Shown: in pieces, positions 48,061 through 60,120 of the stretch
Layout of the letters: each line of letters begins with the position of its first letter
Numbering within the stretch: the stretch's first letter is position 1
DNA from: Populus alba
Lineage: Eukaryota; Streptophyta; Magnoliopsida; Malpighiales; Salicaceae
Assembly: GCF_005239225.2 (NCBI RefSeq)
Contig: NC_133300.1
Span: 10,197,875-10,261,874, forward strand
Direction: 5' to 3'
DNA: 64,000 bases
Program-made: the position numbers and the translations under genes
Notes under the pieces: generated by a model
The model's input: only the letters and a program-made list of their open reading frames with translations
What the model was told of the DNA's origin: nothing
Database searches by the model: none

Positions 48061-48633
48061 AAAAAACACTATATTTCTTACACCAAGAAAAATTCACTAG
48101 AAACCGGGTAGGCGATGAACAAATCTTGTTTATCTATTAACATTTCTAAGTAATTAAGTGTTTGTTTATTGGCTTACATTGTCTTTAAAATTAATTCTCA
48201 AACTGTTTTTATCTATAAAAAATATAATTAATATTTTTATATATTTTAATTTATGATTTTATTGTGCTAATATAAGAAATAAAATAAAAAACCTAATTGT
48301 TTTTAAAACATTTTCAATTAAAAAAACATTTTTTCCCCTCTCTAACCCGTTTCCTCACATCCACTTACGACCCCATACGATCTTAAAAAAAAAAAATACA
48401 GATAAAGAAAAGAAAAAAAGAAATAGAAAAAGAAAAAGAAAAAGAAAAAGAAAAAGAAAGACGTTTCTTGAAGCCTAGGTTAGAATTCGATGACTCATTG
48501 AAAACCCAAACCCAACTGAAAAAAGATCACTCCAAAAAAAAAAACCTCTCTCTCTCTCTCGGATACAATAAATAGTGACGACACCCAATTAAGCGTGACA
48601 GTGAGAATCTCCGATCCGATCAAGCTCGAAAAA
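48061..48633. promoter_or_regulatory. Promoter side and 5' UTR of the proteasome gene
   Basis: It contains an (AAAAG)n tract (48427-48458) and a CT-rich tract (48546-48561) directly upstream of the coding start. The frame of the start codon is open from 48595 but has no upstream ATG. Confidence 0.45.
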
Positions 48634-51614
48634 ATGGCGGAATCTTGTGTAGATTTACCTGCTAAAGGTGGTTTCAGTTTCGATCTTTGCAAAAGAAACG
48701 CTATGTTATCAGACAAGGGTCTCAAGCTTCCTCCTTTTAGAAAAACTGGAACTACCATTGTGGGTTTAGTTTTTCAGGTAACATCTTTTATTATTTTTTT
48801 ATAGACAATTGTGAAGCTCAACCCAGTCACTACTTTATTTTCTGGGTTATCGCCTCTTTTTTTTTTAAAAAATCTTCAGTCTACTTGATTGGCTGAGTTA
48901 TTGAGTTAGGGGTTTTTTCAGGTTAGTCTGGGACTGACCCCTTTTTCTTTTTAAAGGAATTTGTTTTAGGGTTAGTGATGTTGTGTTTGTTTTCGCCAAT
49001 TGAGATTGTTGATTTGGTTATTAATTGATTTTTTGCTAATAATTTTATTTAATGTTCGAATAAAAAGGGTTGCAATGCTGTTAAAGAAGATTCACCCGTA
49101 TTTTTCTTACATAGATTATATATTGATTAGCATATCTTTTGCAAATTCTTGAACGAGTTCTCTGCTGTATCAATGTGTTCGTGGCTAGCTGTTGTGTAAT
49201 TTGTAACTTGTTCAAAAAAGCATGCTGCTTTCTATTCTCTTAAAGTTTAGGATCGTTTGTGGTCACCTTTGCTTGAGTTTTGGGACTGCTTTGTTGGATG
49301 GTCCATGTTTTGGGAAAAGACTTGACATCTTTGGGTGGATGTTGAAACCTTAGCAAAAGATAGAAATTTAAATTTGTTGCACAATTGATTTATGTATATA
49401 ATCTTTTTCTTTATTTCACAATTTCTATATAGGATGGTGTCATTCTTGGAGCAGATACAAGAGCGACAGAGGGACCCATAGTTTGTGATAAGAATTGCGA
49501 AAAAATACACTACATGGCACCCAACATATATTGTTGTGGAGCAGGAACTGCTGCTGATACAGAAGCAGTAACAGGTACTTTTAGAAAAAAATTAGGTGTA
49601 GTTCTGGTTCCATGTAGAACTTTGTACTAGAAGTGCTGGATGCATAACTGGTTACATCTTTTCTCCTTTTCTAATGTTACTAAAGCTAATGCAATGCAAT
49701 GCTGCTTGCATTTGTGTAGACATGGTCAGCTCACAGCTGCAATTACATCGTTACCATACTGGTCGAGAGTCGAGGGTTGTTACAGCACTGACTCTTCTTA
49801 AGAAGCATCTTTTCAAGTTGAGTTCTCTTGTTTCAAACTTATGTGATTTGCCATGTATCTCTTTATAGTGAGTGTATATTCCTGACAGCTTAATGCTTTT
49901 TCTAGCTACCAAGGTCATGTCTCGGCTGCTTTGGTTCTTGGCGGGGTTGACTGCACTGGGCCTCATTTACACACTGTGAGTTCCACTACTTAAGAGGCAT
50001 TTGTGCTGGAACTATTCTTTTGGCCTGGACTATTCTTTGATATCCTGCCAATGCAATGGCTTATTTTACAGATATATCCCCATGGGTCAACTGACACTTT
50101 GCCATTTGCTACAATGGGTTCTGGTTCTCTTGCTGCAATGGCTGTTTTTGAATCAAAGTACAAAGAAGGCCTTAGTGTAAGTTAGATTTTCTATGGAAGG
50201 TTTAGATGCCTGGGTGTGAAGAACTAAATTTTTTAATACAGTATTACTCTTCATAATCATCCATAAATAGTGTTAGTTTAATGTTTGAATTCCACAGAAT
50301 ATGTTTATGATTGACAACATGAGATTGTTAAGACTAAAAATACTGTAGAAAGGATCAAAGAACAAGGAAAAATTAGTCTATCCCATATATTCTTTTACAT
50401 CATTGCTTCCCATTGAGTCCAAACATTAATTTATCCTTGTAGAGAGATGAAGGAATTAAGCTTGTGAGTGAGGCTATATGCTCTGGCATATTCAATGACT
50501 TGGGAAGTGGAAGCAATGTTGATGTTTGTGTTATAACAAAGGTATGTTATTTCTATCAGTCCCCATCACTATTTGTTGAAAGATGTCTTGAGCTCAAATT
50601 GATGAAAGTTCTCCATCGAAATTCTTGATCTCACAGGGGCACAAGGAATACTTGAGGAACCACATGTTGCCAAATCCTCGTACCTATGTCACTGAACGAG
50701 GGTACTCTTTTCCAAAGAAGACCGGTTAGTATTATGCATTCTCTTGCCTTTTGTAAATATGTCTCCATTTTTAACCAGACCGGCAGTGTACTATTCAAGA
50801 CTACCATCATACTTGCAATAAAACCTATGCTTATAGAGGAATAGCTATAGCCTTTAAATGCTTTGACCATTCTCTCTGAAATGTTAAACACTAGAGCCAT
50901 AGCTTATTTTCATTTTCTCAAAATCTTATCTGCTCTCTTTCTCTCTATCAAGAAAGTTAAATTCAAGACCTGTAGCTTTTCAATTGTCTCATGTTCTCGT
51001 CCTATGTTTCTTTTCTGGAGTTCATCAATTACCAATACCTGAATTTTTAGATATTGACCATGTTGATTACCATTTTATGTTCTATTGCTTCCTTTGTGAT
51101 GGTTCTCCTTTATCAAACTGGTGTACTAGGATTCACCCACCAGTCAGTGCTTTATTTTTCTAATAAAATACTATAGATCCCCAAAAAAGAGGGAAAAGAA
51201 GAATCCCTGTTACTTAAGACTTGCCCGGTGCTTGCTATTTCTTACTTTCCAAAAGAGTTGAAACAAAGTACCATAGCTTAGCATGTTTCTAAGTATTAGA
51301 GGTTGGACATGCCTTTAGTACAGTGCATCAAACTCTGTGGTTGCCACTGAAAGAAAATAAAATGTGAATTATCTAATCCTCAGAATAGTGTTCTAGACTT
51401 CAAATATTGTCTTGTCAGTAAAAACGTGTAGTTGAGTCCTGTAATTACCCCTGTTTGTCTTCCCAAGCAAATAATGTTTGATTGTTTTGGAAGTTTGTAA
51501 TTTGTTGGTTAATTTTGCTATTGTCTTGTTACAGAGGTTCTCATGACAAAGATTACTTCCCTGAGGGAGAGGGTTGAAGTGATTGAAGGAGGTGATGCAA
51601 TGGAAGAAGAGTAA
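48634..51614 (+). CDS. PBB: 20S proteasome beta-2 subunit (PBB, beta type-7), 8 exons
   Basis: This is the trypsin-like catalytic subunit of the 20S core particle in cytosol and nucleus. Exons: 48634-48777, 49433-49574, 49720-49816, 49906-49975, 50072-50176, 50443-50541, 50637-50724, 51535-51614. They total 825 bases (274 residues), the usual PBB length, and all introns are GT-AG. Residues 1-39 are the propeptide. Cleavage after Gly39 in [14 protein letters not shown] exposes the N-terminal nucleophile Thr40. The other active-site residues are at the expected mature positions: Asp17 in GADTRATEG, Lys33 in CEKIHYMAP, and the Ser in [28 protein letters not shown] supplies the conserved Asp region. 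The last exon encodes the C-terminal tail that wraps the neighbouring beta subunit and ends AMEEE. Intron 7 is the longest (~810 bases). All residues needed for activity are present. Confidence 0.97.
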
Positions 51615-52140
51615 ATGATCATAGCAATCAAGAGGACAGTAGAGATTTTTCCAACTCCGGTATGGTCTTTGTGGCCGCTGGGATGGATGTTCTTGATAAT
51701 GTCCAGTTTCGAAACCTCATTGACTTTATATTGAAATGTTTCTGGGCTTGGCTTCATGCTACACTCCTGGAGAGTTGCTGTTTTGTAATTTACGTATTTT
51801 TTTTTTTAATTATTGCTTTAACTCTTTGGATGCAATTGCAACCTCCTTCGCTCTTCTCATTCTTTGAAGTTGCTGGAGGACTGAAGGGTTGTCTTGTAGT
51901 CGCTTGGACTGTGTGATGATTTCACGGAGAAGGGAAGGAAGCAGCGCAGGAGAGCATTATCTTTAGGGAGGGGAGGGAGGGAGGAATCTGAACTTGATGG
52001 ACAATTAATTGTCGAGAGATTTAATGGAACTCTTCCCCGCCCAACCCGTGTAAGAGTGGATGCTTTGCAAATAATTGTGTTCTCTTTTTTCATGGTGGTA
52101 CAACAAAATCGCATTCAAAACTAGTTATTTAAACCAATAA
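51615..52140 (+). other. 3' untranslated region of the proteasome gene
   Basis: It keeps a genic composition until ~52120 and then falls into AT-rich DNA. Open frames at 51662-51916 and its antisense lie in the UTR and have no family motif. An AATAAA signal is near 52136. Confidence 0.5.
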
Positions 52141-53334
52141 AGTAAATAAATAAACTAAACGAATTAAGTATTGTTGCTAACAGCCAAACTGGTTTTGTAT
52201 TTCCGGCGAAACTGGTTTTCTATTTCTCGAAGTTTAAAGGTTTTTTTTTTTTTTTTTGAAAACTTCAATAATGTATATATTTTTTATTTTTAAAAAATTA
52301 TTTTTTATATCATTATATTAAAATTTTTAAAATTATTTCTTGCCAAGGCACTAGGAAGAATATAGCCTCATTAGTTACAAAGAGTTGCAATACTAGTTTT
52401 ATCTTTGACTTGATGGGGAAAAAAAAAAGTTTAGTTAAAAAATTAGCATGGATTGTTTAGTTTTATTATCAAAAGTTGTTTACAAAAAGAATTAGAGTTT
52501 AAAATTATAAGTGTGAAAATACATAAGTTATGGTAAACATGCTATCAACATAAATATAAAAATTCTAACCTGCATACTAATTACGGATCAAACTTGCAAA
52601 TGATATCATAATAAAATCCTAATATACATACTAATCATATAATATATCTAAGTATAAAATAAAAAGAAATAAAGTATTTACTTGTTGAAATACTTTGAAA
52701 TAATGAAGCTTTTGTTATTGTCAATAATGAGTTTTTTGTCCTTGAAGATTTTATTTCTCATCTCTTGGTGCAAAGGATATTTATAATAAGCCTTCCAAGT
52801 TTCCTACAACACTACCTTATTTTAGATGTATTTTTAAACAACGTCTTTGAACCAAAGTAAAAAAGACTCAATTATCTCTAAACAAAGTGAACCAAAGTTC
52901 TAGATTTGAAAGGAAAACCAATGCATAAAAAGAGAAGAAAAACACTAAAAAATAAAAGTGAGTAAGAATATGCAAAAATCTAGAAAAAAGTAAGGAAACT
53001 CTTGATAAGAATATGCCTTATAGCCAATCAACTGGTTTAACATAGCACTGGTTTTATTTATGTAAAACATATTTATTATTAATAAAGATTTTCTTTATCT
53101 TTAATATTCATTTATATTTGATTAATGAATTTTATGTTTAATTAATTAATATAGAGTAAAGATAATGTTTATGGGATAAAAATGCTTTGCAAATAAAATT
53201 ATAAAATTGTTATAATTATGAGATTTTTATTGTATCAAAGTATTGTTCATAAATGTTCTTGGTCAATACTCTATTAAGACTAAATCTTAATTAGAGTTGT
53301 TCAGAACAATACATATTATATTCCTTCCTTATGA
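52141..53334. other. AT-rich intergenic with a MITE-like scrap
   Basis: Bases 52265-52345 resemble the core of the MITE family (TTTTTAAAAAATTATTTTTTATATCATTATAT). No gene is seen in the remainder. Confidence 0.4.
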
Positions 53335-54250
53335 AAGGAAAAAGTTACTCTCATAAACTAAGTTATGAGGGATACTTTGAACTAAAAATGTAGATGCTTG
53401 ATAGATGGCATGTACACTGAATTGATCCACAAGAGAATTCTATATGAAAAAATCACCTATGTCTATGAAAAGACTTTCGTGATAGTCGTGCAAGTAATCC
53501 TTAGACTTGAGATCACCAAATTATCTTATAAAAGAAGTGTTATGCTTTGATCATGACCACACATTGTCCTAAACAAGGGTAACAAACGAGCAAATATTAG
53601 GTATAAAATAAACTAAATGAAGGTATTTGAGTAATCAAGAGAGGATTTATCACCCTAGGTGAATTAAAAAAAATGTTCCATTTGATTTCAAATAGTATTG
53701 ATTGTGAAATTTTTGGCAAACGTAGAATGAATTTTGAAAAGAGTTTCAAAATCTTATTCAAATAATTAATGACTATAATGTTGATAACTAAAATGATTTA
53801 ACAAAGCAGATATACTCCATGCTATAATGATTAAATTGGAACATTCATGATAAAAGAATAATAATTATACCAAAAAACTAATTATTGAAAGGTTAAATCA
53901 AACCACTTATGACTTTCCATATATTTAAGGGATCATGACAGGTTGTTAGGTATTGTACTTAATCTTCAAATATAAATCACAAAGTAAATTGTTTAATTTA
54001 TTTAATCTTATTTTATTTTGGATTATAATTTATATTTTGGTCAATTTATTAGAGAACTTAATGGGTCATACACATAAGAACCATTGGTCATAAATTAAAA
54101 TGGGATGATACAATCTCAAGTGTGACTTGATTGTAAATAAATTTTAGAAATTAAAGATTAGAATATAATGAATACAAGGGATTACAATTCTAAACCTAGA
54201 AAAATCAAGTAGGGACTTGATTGAATAAATTTTTAAAATTATCCTAAAAT
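53335..54250 (+). repeat. Dispersed repeat, inverted partner of 23755-24620
   Basis: See the partner for the shared blocks. This copy runs from about TTATGAGGGATACTTTGA to TTGAATAAATTTTTAAAATT. It includes GACTTGATTGTAAATAAATTTTAGAAATTAAAG and ACTTAATGGGTCATACACATAAGAACC-type blocks, all found in inverse complement in the partner. It is non-coding. The length and the lone occurrence fit a solo LTR of ~0.9 kb. Confidence 0.65.
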
Positions 54251-54758
54251 AATATACATTTCTTGTAAAAAAAACAATTGCAAAAATTTTACAAAGTGGA
54301 TTTTATTGGCCCACCATGTTCAAAGACATATACATTTATGCAAAACCTGTGAAAATTGTCAAAAGGTAGGATTTATTTCAAAAACATAAAGAGTCCTTAG
54401 ATAATCTTCTATTGACTCTTTGAGACGTACCTTAATGGAGATGTGCATCGTGCAATTCACGATTTATGACCTCATTTTCATAAAAAAATGCTCGACATGG
54501 TCTTGGGAATCTGACTAAAAAAGACCATGTTTGCCAGTTTTTAAGGAAACTGGATGGGAAGCTTATCCCCGACCCATAGACGGTGTTTAAGCCGTTCTTG
54601 GATGTAAAACCAAGAAAAGATATGAGCCATAATCACAACTAGTACTTACTCATCTTTTCAAAAAAAAAAAAAACAGAGAGAGAGATACCCCAATTGGCTT
54701 CCATATATGTGATATGATTGTATTTTTTTTTTCTCATCTATAAAACCTTCTTCTTGAA

Positions 54759-55412
54759 ATGGCAGGATCCTCAGCTCTTAAAATAAAAAATATTTGTGTT
54801 TTTTTGTGAATCCAATCTTGGGAAAGAAAAAGAGTTTATAGAATCCACAAATCATCTTGGTTAGATACTAGTTGAGAGAAAGATTCATTTGGTTTATGGG
54901 GGATGCAGCCTTGGGTTAATGAGGAGTGTGTCAACTGCTGCATTCTTAGAAGGGAGTCAAGTTTTGGGAGTCATCCCCAAAGCTTTAGCAAAAAGGGACA
55001 TAATTGGAAAAACAATTAGAGAAGAACCACATGTCTCCACAATATCTGATCGAGTGAATCCAATGTTTAACCATGCTGATGCCTTCATTGCCTTACCAGG
55101 TGGTTTGACACATTGGAAGAGATCTTTCATATTTCCTCTTGGGCCCAACTACACATTCACCATAAACCCATAAGTTTGTTAAATGTTAATTGTTTTTACG
55201 ATAATTTGTTGTCTTTTCTTAACCAAGCTGTGGAACAACAATTTCTAACATCTTTGGCACGACAAATCATAATCTATGCTGCTACTGCTGAAAAATTGAT
55301 TCACCAACTATAATTTTTCATCCCTGTAATTGATCCCTCCATGAGTCGCATAAATTGATCAATTATGGAAAACAGTAAAAAGCTTAGATTGGATTTGAGC
55401 CTTCATTTGTGA
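54759..55412 (+). pseudogene. Intron-free LOG (LONELY GUY) pseudogene, LOGL10-like
   Basis: LOG enzymes release active cytokinin from cytokinin riboside monophosphates. Here one block without introns spans the whole family length: MAGSSALKIKNICVF at the start, SNLGKEKEFIES, VERKIHLVYGG, then LGVIPKALAKRDIIGKTI, NHADAFIALPGG, then SSWAQLHIHHKPISLLNVN, TAEKLIHQL and a diverged tail to TGA at 55410-55412. Breaks: one extra T in the run at 54799-54805 shifts the frame; TAG at 54862; one base missing near 55108, exactly inside the PGGxGTxEE signature; TAA at 55311; TGA at 55356. The signature motif is thereby lost, so no enzyme is expected. LOG genes normally have several introns, so I infer a processed retrocopy. 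An A-run at 55606-55619 could be the remains of its poly(A) tail. The donor gene is not in this window. Confidence 0.85.
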
Positions 55413-56460
55413 AACCTTGTGTCTTTTAGTTTTATTAATAGCATATTATTTTGTTTTGTTGTTTCTTATATTTGTTTAAGTGTGTTTCAGGATTGTCAAT
55501 GGTCGTTGTTTCAGGTGATGTCTTATATGCTCTATCTTTCTACCTTAGGAGATTGAGAACAATGTCTCGTTTTGGTTGGGGGGAAGGGTAGTAGTAGTTG
55601 ATATTAAAAAAAAAAAAAACTAACTGTGTTTTCTATTTCATAAGCTATTTGCAAAACTGTTGTTACTAGGATGGTAGAGTAAAGGAGTTCTTTTGTTAAA
55701 GTGACTCTTGAGATGCATCTTAGTAAACATTTTTAACAAGGTTTATCAGAATACTTCTTGAAATATTCAAGTTTATAAACTCTCACATTATTATCAATTG
55801 ATTCTGCTCATATACTCATTTAACAAGTATTCTTAAACCTTTATTTTCACACACACACTTTAACATATGATTGTGGGTTGCATATTGGATTATTACATTA
55901 TTTATATTATTTTGTTAAAGGTAACAACTAAGGGAAAAGGATAGTGTATAATTTTTTTTTAAAAAAAACAAATTTGATGATAAAAAATGTAGATAAGTTT
56001 GGTTTCGTAGCCTCCCTAACCTAAGCAATTAAGCCTGAAAAGGTGTTTTAACATCTAATACCCTAAAGTCAACTGACTTGGGAGTCATTAGCCTAAAGCT
56101 CATTACATGGGTTAAAGATGCATTGCGTATTAAGTTATATGTATATATTAAAAAAAAAAGATAATAATCCTAACCCAAGGAAGTTTAACCTTAGAAATAT
56201 GAGAACAAAATATTTTTTTCTTCCAATAAAAGCTCCAATATCTATGTTTTCATACAGTAAGCACATAAAAAGGAAGGTTTATTAATATTTTGTTTAAGAG
56301 GTATTGAGCAGATATATAAAAATTTAATGAGAGTTTATTTATTTGGATAGATTAATAGAAGTTGAATGATGAGTGTCTTGCTTTGTGGAACTTGCAAAAT
56401 TGTTTTTCTATTTTAACACTTTGATTACTAAGGAATATTTATAAGATGGTTGGGGGGTTA
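55413..56460. other. Flank of the LOG retrocopy, no gene seen
   Basis: Bases 55413-55605 may be the old 3' UTR of the retrocopy, ending at the A-run 55606-55619. The rest is AT-rich and has no recognised feature. Confidence 0.4.
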
Positions 56461-57132
56461 TGATTAGAACTTAAAAGTGCATTTTTATCAAGGTTTTATA
56501 TCATCATTTTGCACTTGAAGTATCAATAACTCCTTAACGAGATCATGTTTTATAATAATATATCTAATAATATAAGATATCTTTAACTTATGGTAAATGT
56601 TTATCTTAAATGTAGGCCTATCATATAAATCAAGGAATTGATTGATGAGTTTAACTACTGAAATTGAGAAGACAAAGATAGCATTAAGCTTAGAAAAGAG
56701 ATGTTGATTTAGTCCAAACTGGAACACTTTCAGTCATTAGGTCATAATTGGAGTTGTAGAACTTGGATTTAGGTATGCTCTATATGGATGGAAAGCTAAG
56801 ACATAGGCCTAAAACTTTCATGGGAGTCCAAAATTCAAAAAGGTCATTTTCAAGTTCAAATTGTAGCAATAACGGAGAAGTCCGAGTCTGTCCTGCAGCC
56901 CAGATATTATTCAGTGTTTAGCCCATATCTTGAGTTCTAGAAGTCCAAATACACTGATTCAATTTTTGTTGAAAAGCTTAGACAATTTCCTAGAACTTTC
57001 ATAACATAAATTTGTTTAAATTCTGACATTAGCAATGACGTTTTGTTCAGACAAGAAGATAAAGATTGTCACCAAGTCAAGATGTGGCCACCCACTCAAC
57101 AATTAGTCATCAAATCAATAGTTGCAAATTTT

Positions 57133-57148
57133 GGCCTATAAAAGGAGG
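57133..57148 (+). promoter_or_regulatory. TATA box of LTR-like copy 2
   Basis: GGCCTATAAAAGGAGG, identical in core to the other copies and 672 bases from the TGAT start. Confidence 0.6.
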
Positions 57149-57429
57149 TATTTACCATGCATTTAGGCATCTTGGTTTTTAGATCAAGATCATGCTCTTT
57201 ATTTCTTTCTTTATATTTTTGTAATGTTTAAGTTTTATTTCATGTTATATTTTCCTTAATCTCTTGTTTATGCTTTTCATTTCCTTTACTATACTTATGT
57301 TCTTATGTTGTTTATTTATGTTTATCTTCTTCATTATGTTTAGCTAAGTTTATTATGTCAAGGTGAAAAGGTTTCACTAATGGTTTTAGAATAGGTATAA
57401 TATAAACTCAACATGGATTTCAATGTTTA

Positions 57430-57575
57430 TATCCAAGAAAGTTTGTTATTAACATGTCTTATCTTTTTATCTTATTAATTCTTAATACCTTGCTTGTTAA
57501 ATGTTTATATCTAAGAAAGTTTGTTATTAACATGTCTTATATTTTTATCTTATTAATTCTTAATACCTTGCTTGT
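57430..57575 (+). repeat. ~75-base tandem duplication inside LTR-like copy 2
   Basis: The unit running from ATATC(C/T)AAGAAAGTTTGTTA to CTTAATACCTTGCTTGTTAA occurs twice in a row. It lies at the position corresponding to the larger duplication in copy 1. Confidence 0.85.
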
Positions 57576-57952
57576 TAATCTAGATTTGTTTTGTACAACA
57601 CTTGGTACAACAAATGCTTGGCACTTTCATAGCCAACCATATGGTATAACCTACACTTGTGTTATGAAAGGAACTTAATTTGTTGTTAACATCATGAATT
57701 CCTAACAATATTTAAAAGTATGGTGTTACTAAAATAAGATAATTAATATGATCATGTTAAAAATTTATAATGAACTATTAAGGATAAATCATCCAATTGG
57801 AACCTCCTTTGTGTGTGGTTTCCAGTTGATTAATAAAAAGAGTTTATACTATACTTATTTCTAATACTATTAATGAATCCTCTAACTTTGAAATTGCTTT
57901 TATCTTTGATTAATCCTCATATTAATCTTACATCTCAAAAATACTCTTTAAC

Positions 57953-57987
<35 letters not shown>

Positions 57988-58084
57988 TGTAATTTATATA
58001 GTTAACCTCCCTGTGATTCGATCCTAGTCTTGTCGGGTTATTTATTACTTCGACACTCCTGCACTTGAAATAAGACATCAACTC

Positions 58085-58560
58085 TTTGATCGTTTCATAG
58101 TGTACAAGGAAGGATTCTAACATGTCAACCTCAAGATTCTTCAATTGAACCACAATGTCCTTTAATTGCATGATGTGCTCACACACACCTCTCACGTTGG
58201 AGAGCTTTATGGATGAAAACTTCATGATTAGAGTGCTTGCTAGTGCCCCAACTAAAGTTAAAAATTGATTATTAATTGCTTTTAGTAAATCATATGCTTT
58301 CTTATGTTGATCAATTGAACCACATATACCAACAAATATTATGGTTTTTATAACATCATATTAAGGTGATTAGATCGCTCCCATCATTTATAAAGAACAA
58401 TATCCTCTAAAGTGTTTGTATTAGTAACTGTAAATGATTCATTTGTTCTAATTGTATAATCTATGTTCATCCACCCTAAATGAAAGAGAATTCTTTCCTT
58501 CCACACTTTATAGTTATCACTCTTTAAAATAGGAATATCACAACGAATACCAAAGAAATT
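58085..58560 (-). mobile_element. Ty1/copia gag (UBN2) relic
   Basis: Minus-strand words in family order are: VWKERILFHLGWMNIDYTIRT, then TNTLEDIVLYK, WERSNHLNMML, then LASTLIMKFSSIKLSNVRGV, CEHIMQLKDIVVQLKNLEVD and SFLVHY. A stop and frameshifts break it, for example after LYK. The similarity stops at SFLVHYE, next to the edge of LTR-like copy 2. The rest of the polyprotein is missing. Confidence 0.8.
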
Positions 58561-60120
58561 AGGAGATTGTATAACAACAAAAATAAATTTAAATTAATGC
58601 CTATGTCAAAATTTAGGAATAAATAAATTTTCATGCTTTACCAATGTAATTCCTGCTAAAATTGAATCTAATGACATAAAAATTGTCTATGGGCTAAATT
58701 TTTTAATTCAAGCATATTAAAATATAATGTATGATAGAATTATAAAATTATGTATTTAATTCATAATTGGGTATATATTATGAGAATAATTTTATATTGT
58801 ATCCTAAACCTTACAATAAAACTATCAAATGATATACTTAATTTATAATTCTTATACATGTATTATTAAAATAATTTGATACTTTATTCTAATCAATTAT
58901 ATAAATATAATGAAAAATTCATGTGGAATAATATTTATTATATTTAGTATAAATGATTACAATTAATGTATATAATTCCTTATATGATCCTAACATAGCA
59001 TAATATATAATTTTATTTAATTAAAAATTATGTAGCTAATCTCTAATTAATTAAAATTATATAGATCACTAGACATTACGTTAAGGCATGATTTTATATA
59101 ACATAAAATAACACTCTCTTTTGTTCAAAAAAAAAAGCACCAATGAAAACAAAATAAAGCTACAATAATAAACCACACAAAAAATCAAAGTGACAACCAC
59201 GTGAATTAAAATTACATAGCTCGAAGAAAAATAAAATGGATAGCCCAAACATTGAATGATTATAAATCAATTTTTCTAATAATTTATAATCATAAGTAGC
59301 ATCAAAACAACCTATAAAACAAAAACCCATGTTTGTTTTTGGCACAAATGGTTTTGAATTTATTCTTAGAGTGTGTTTGTATTTGAGGCAGCGTTTGTAT
59401 TTTCTCTGAACACAATGTATTTGGTGTTTGGTTACAGGTATCAAAAGTGTATACAAATGGTAGGCCTCACCACTTGCCCAAGGTTGCACCTCATTTATGG
59501 AAAAGCTATTTTTTCTTGCTTTTGCATGTTGGACCATAGGTTGAATTTTCTGGATCTGCAAAAAGCATTCAAAAATTATCAAAGAATCCTCTTCTCTTTC
59601 TCCTCTCATTCATTTTGATTCGCATTCATTTCTCATTCAATTCACCCTAACTACAACAATTCAAATAGTACAATCACCATTACAATTGCATAACCCATAA
59701 GAATGACCATTGCAACGTCTTTTTCTTCTCATTCATTTGTCATTGATTTCTCTATAACTACAAAAAAAAAAAAAAAAAAAAGAAGAACAATCCTTATTAC
59801 TACTATCAACAACCCTAAAACAGAAATCCAAATCCTACTTCATTCAGACACCAAAGCCACAATTTCCAACTACTTAGTTTGATTAAGTGACTGGTTTGCT
59901 CGTATAGTTATGTTAAGTTAATTTTCATTCCTTGCTTGCAAACCTAGATCTGTTTATTCATTTTTATAAATTACTGCTTTTTAGCCCTTGTCTGAGATTA
60001 TTGCTTATTGTTTTCAAATATCTATCTTATGCCTGTATGTAACTTGAGTTATTGATGTTTTAACTAATGAGATGTTAAAACTAATTGAGGCTAAATGAAT
60101 AGTACTCGTTGCACTGCCAA
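58561..60120. other. AT-rich intergenic, A-run
   Basis: No gene seen. A stretch at 59370-59600 with GTGTTTGTATTTGAGGCAGC looks like one end of a small DNA transposon, but no second end was found. An A-run lies at 59761-59780. The open frames at 59160-59618 on both strands overlap each other and have no family motif. Confidence 0.4.

Larger units (their letters stand above)
56461..58080 (+). mobile_element. LTR-like element, copy 2 (1620 bases)
   Basis: It starts TGATTAGAACTTAAAAGTGCA and ends ATAAGACATCA. A TATA box lies at 57133-57148 followed by AGATCAAGATCATGCTCTTT. It has two diverged ~180-base internal repeats upstream of the TATA box. A ~75-base tandem duplication lies at about 57430-57575, an (ATT)n tract at 57955-57987, and a TTGTCGGGTTATTTATTACT block near its end. 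Flanking five-base sequences (GGTTA and ACTCT) do not match. On its right it directly abuts a copia gag relic. Confidence 0.75.

Noticed and set aside
59160..59618. A 149-codon minus-strand frame and its 81-codon antisense.
   Set aside because: No family motif, composition follows the local AT bias, and the sequence resembles a transposon end.
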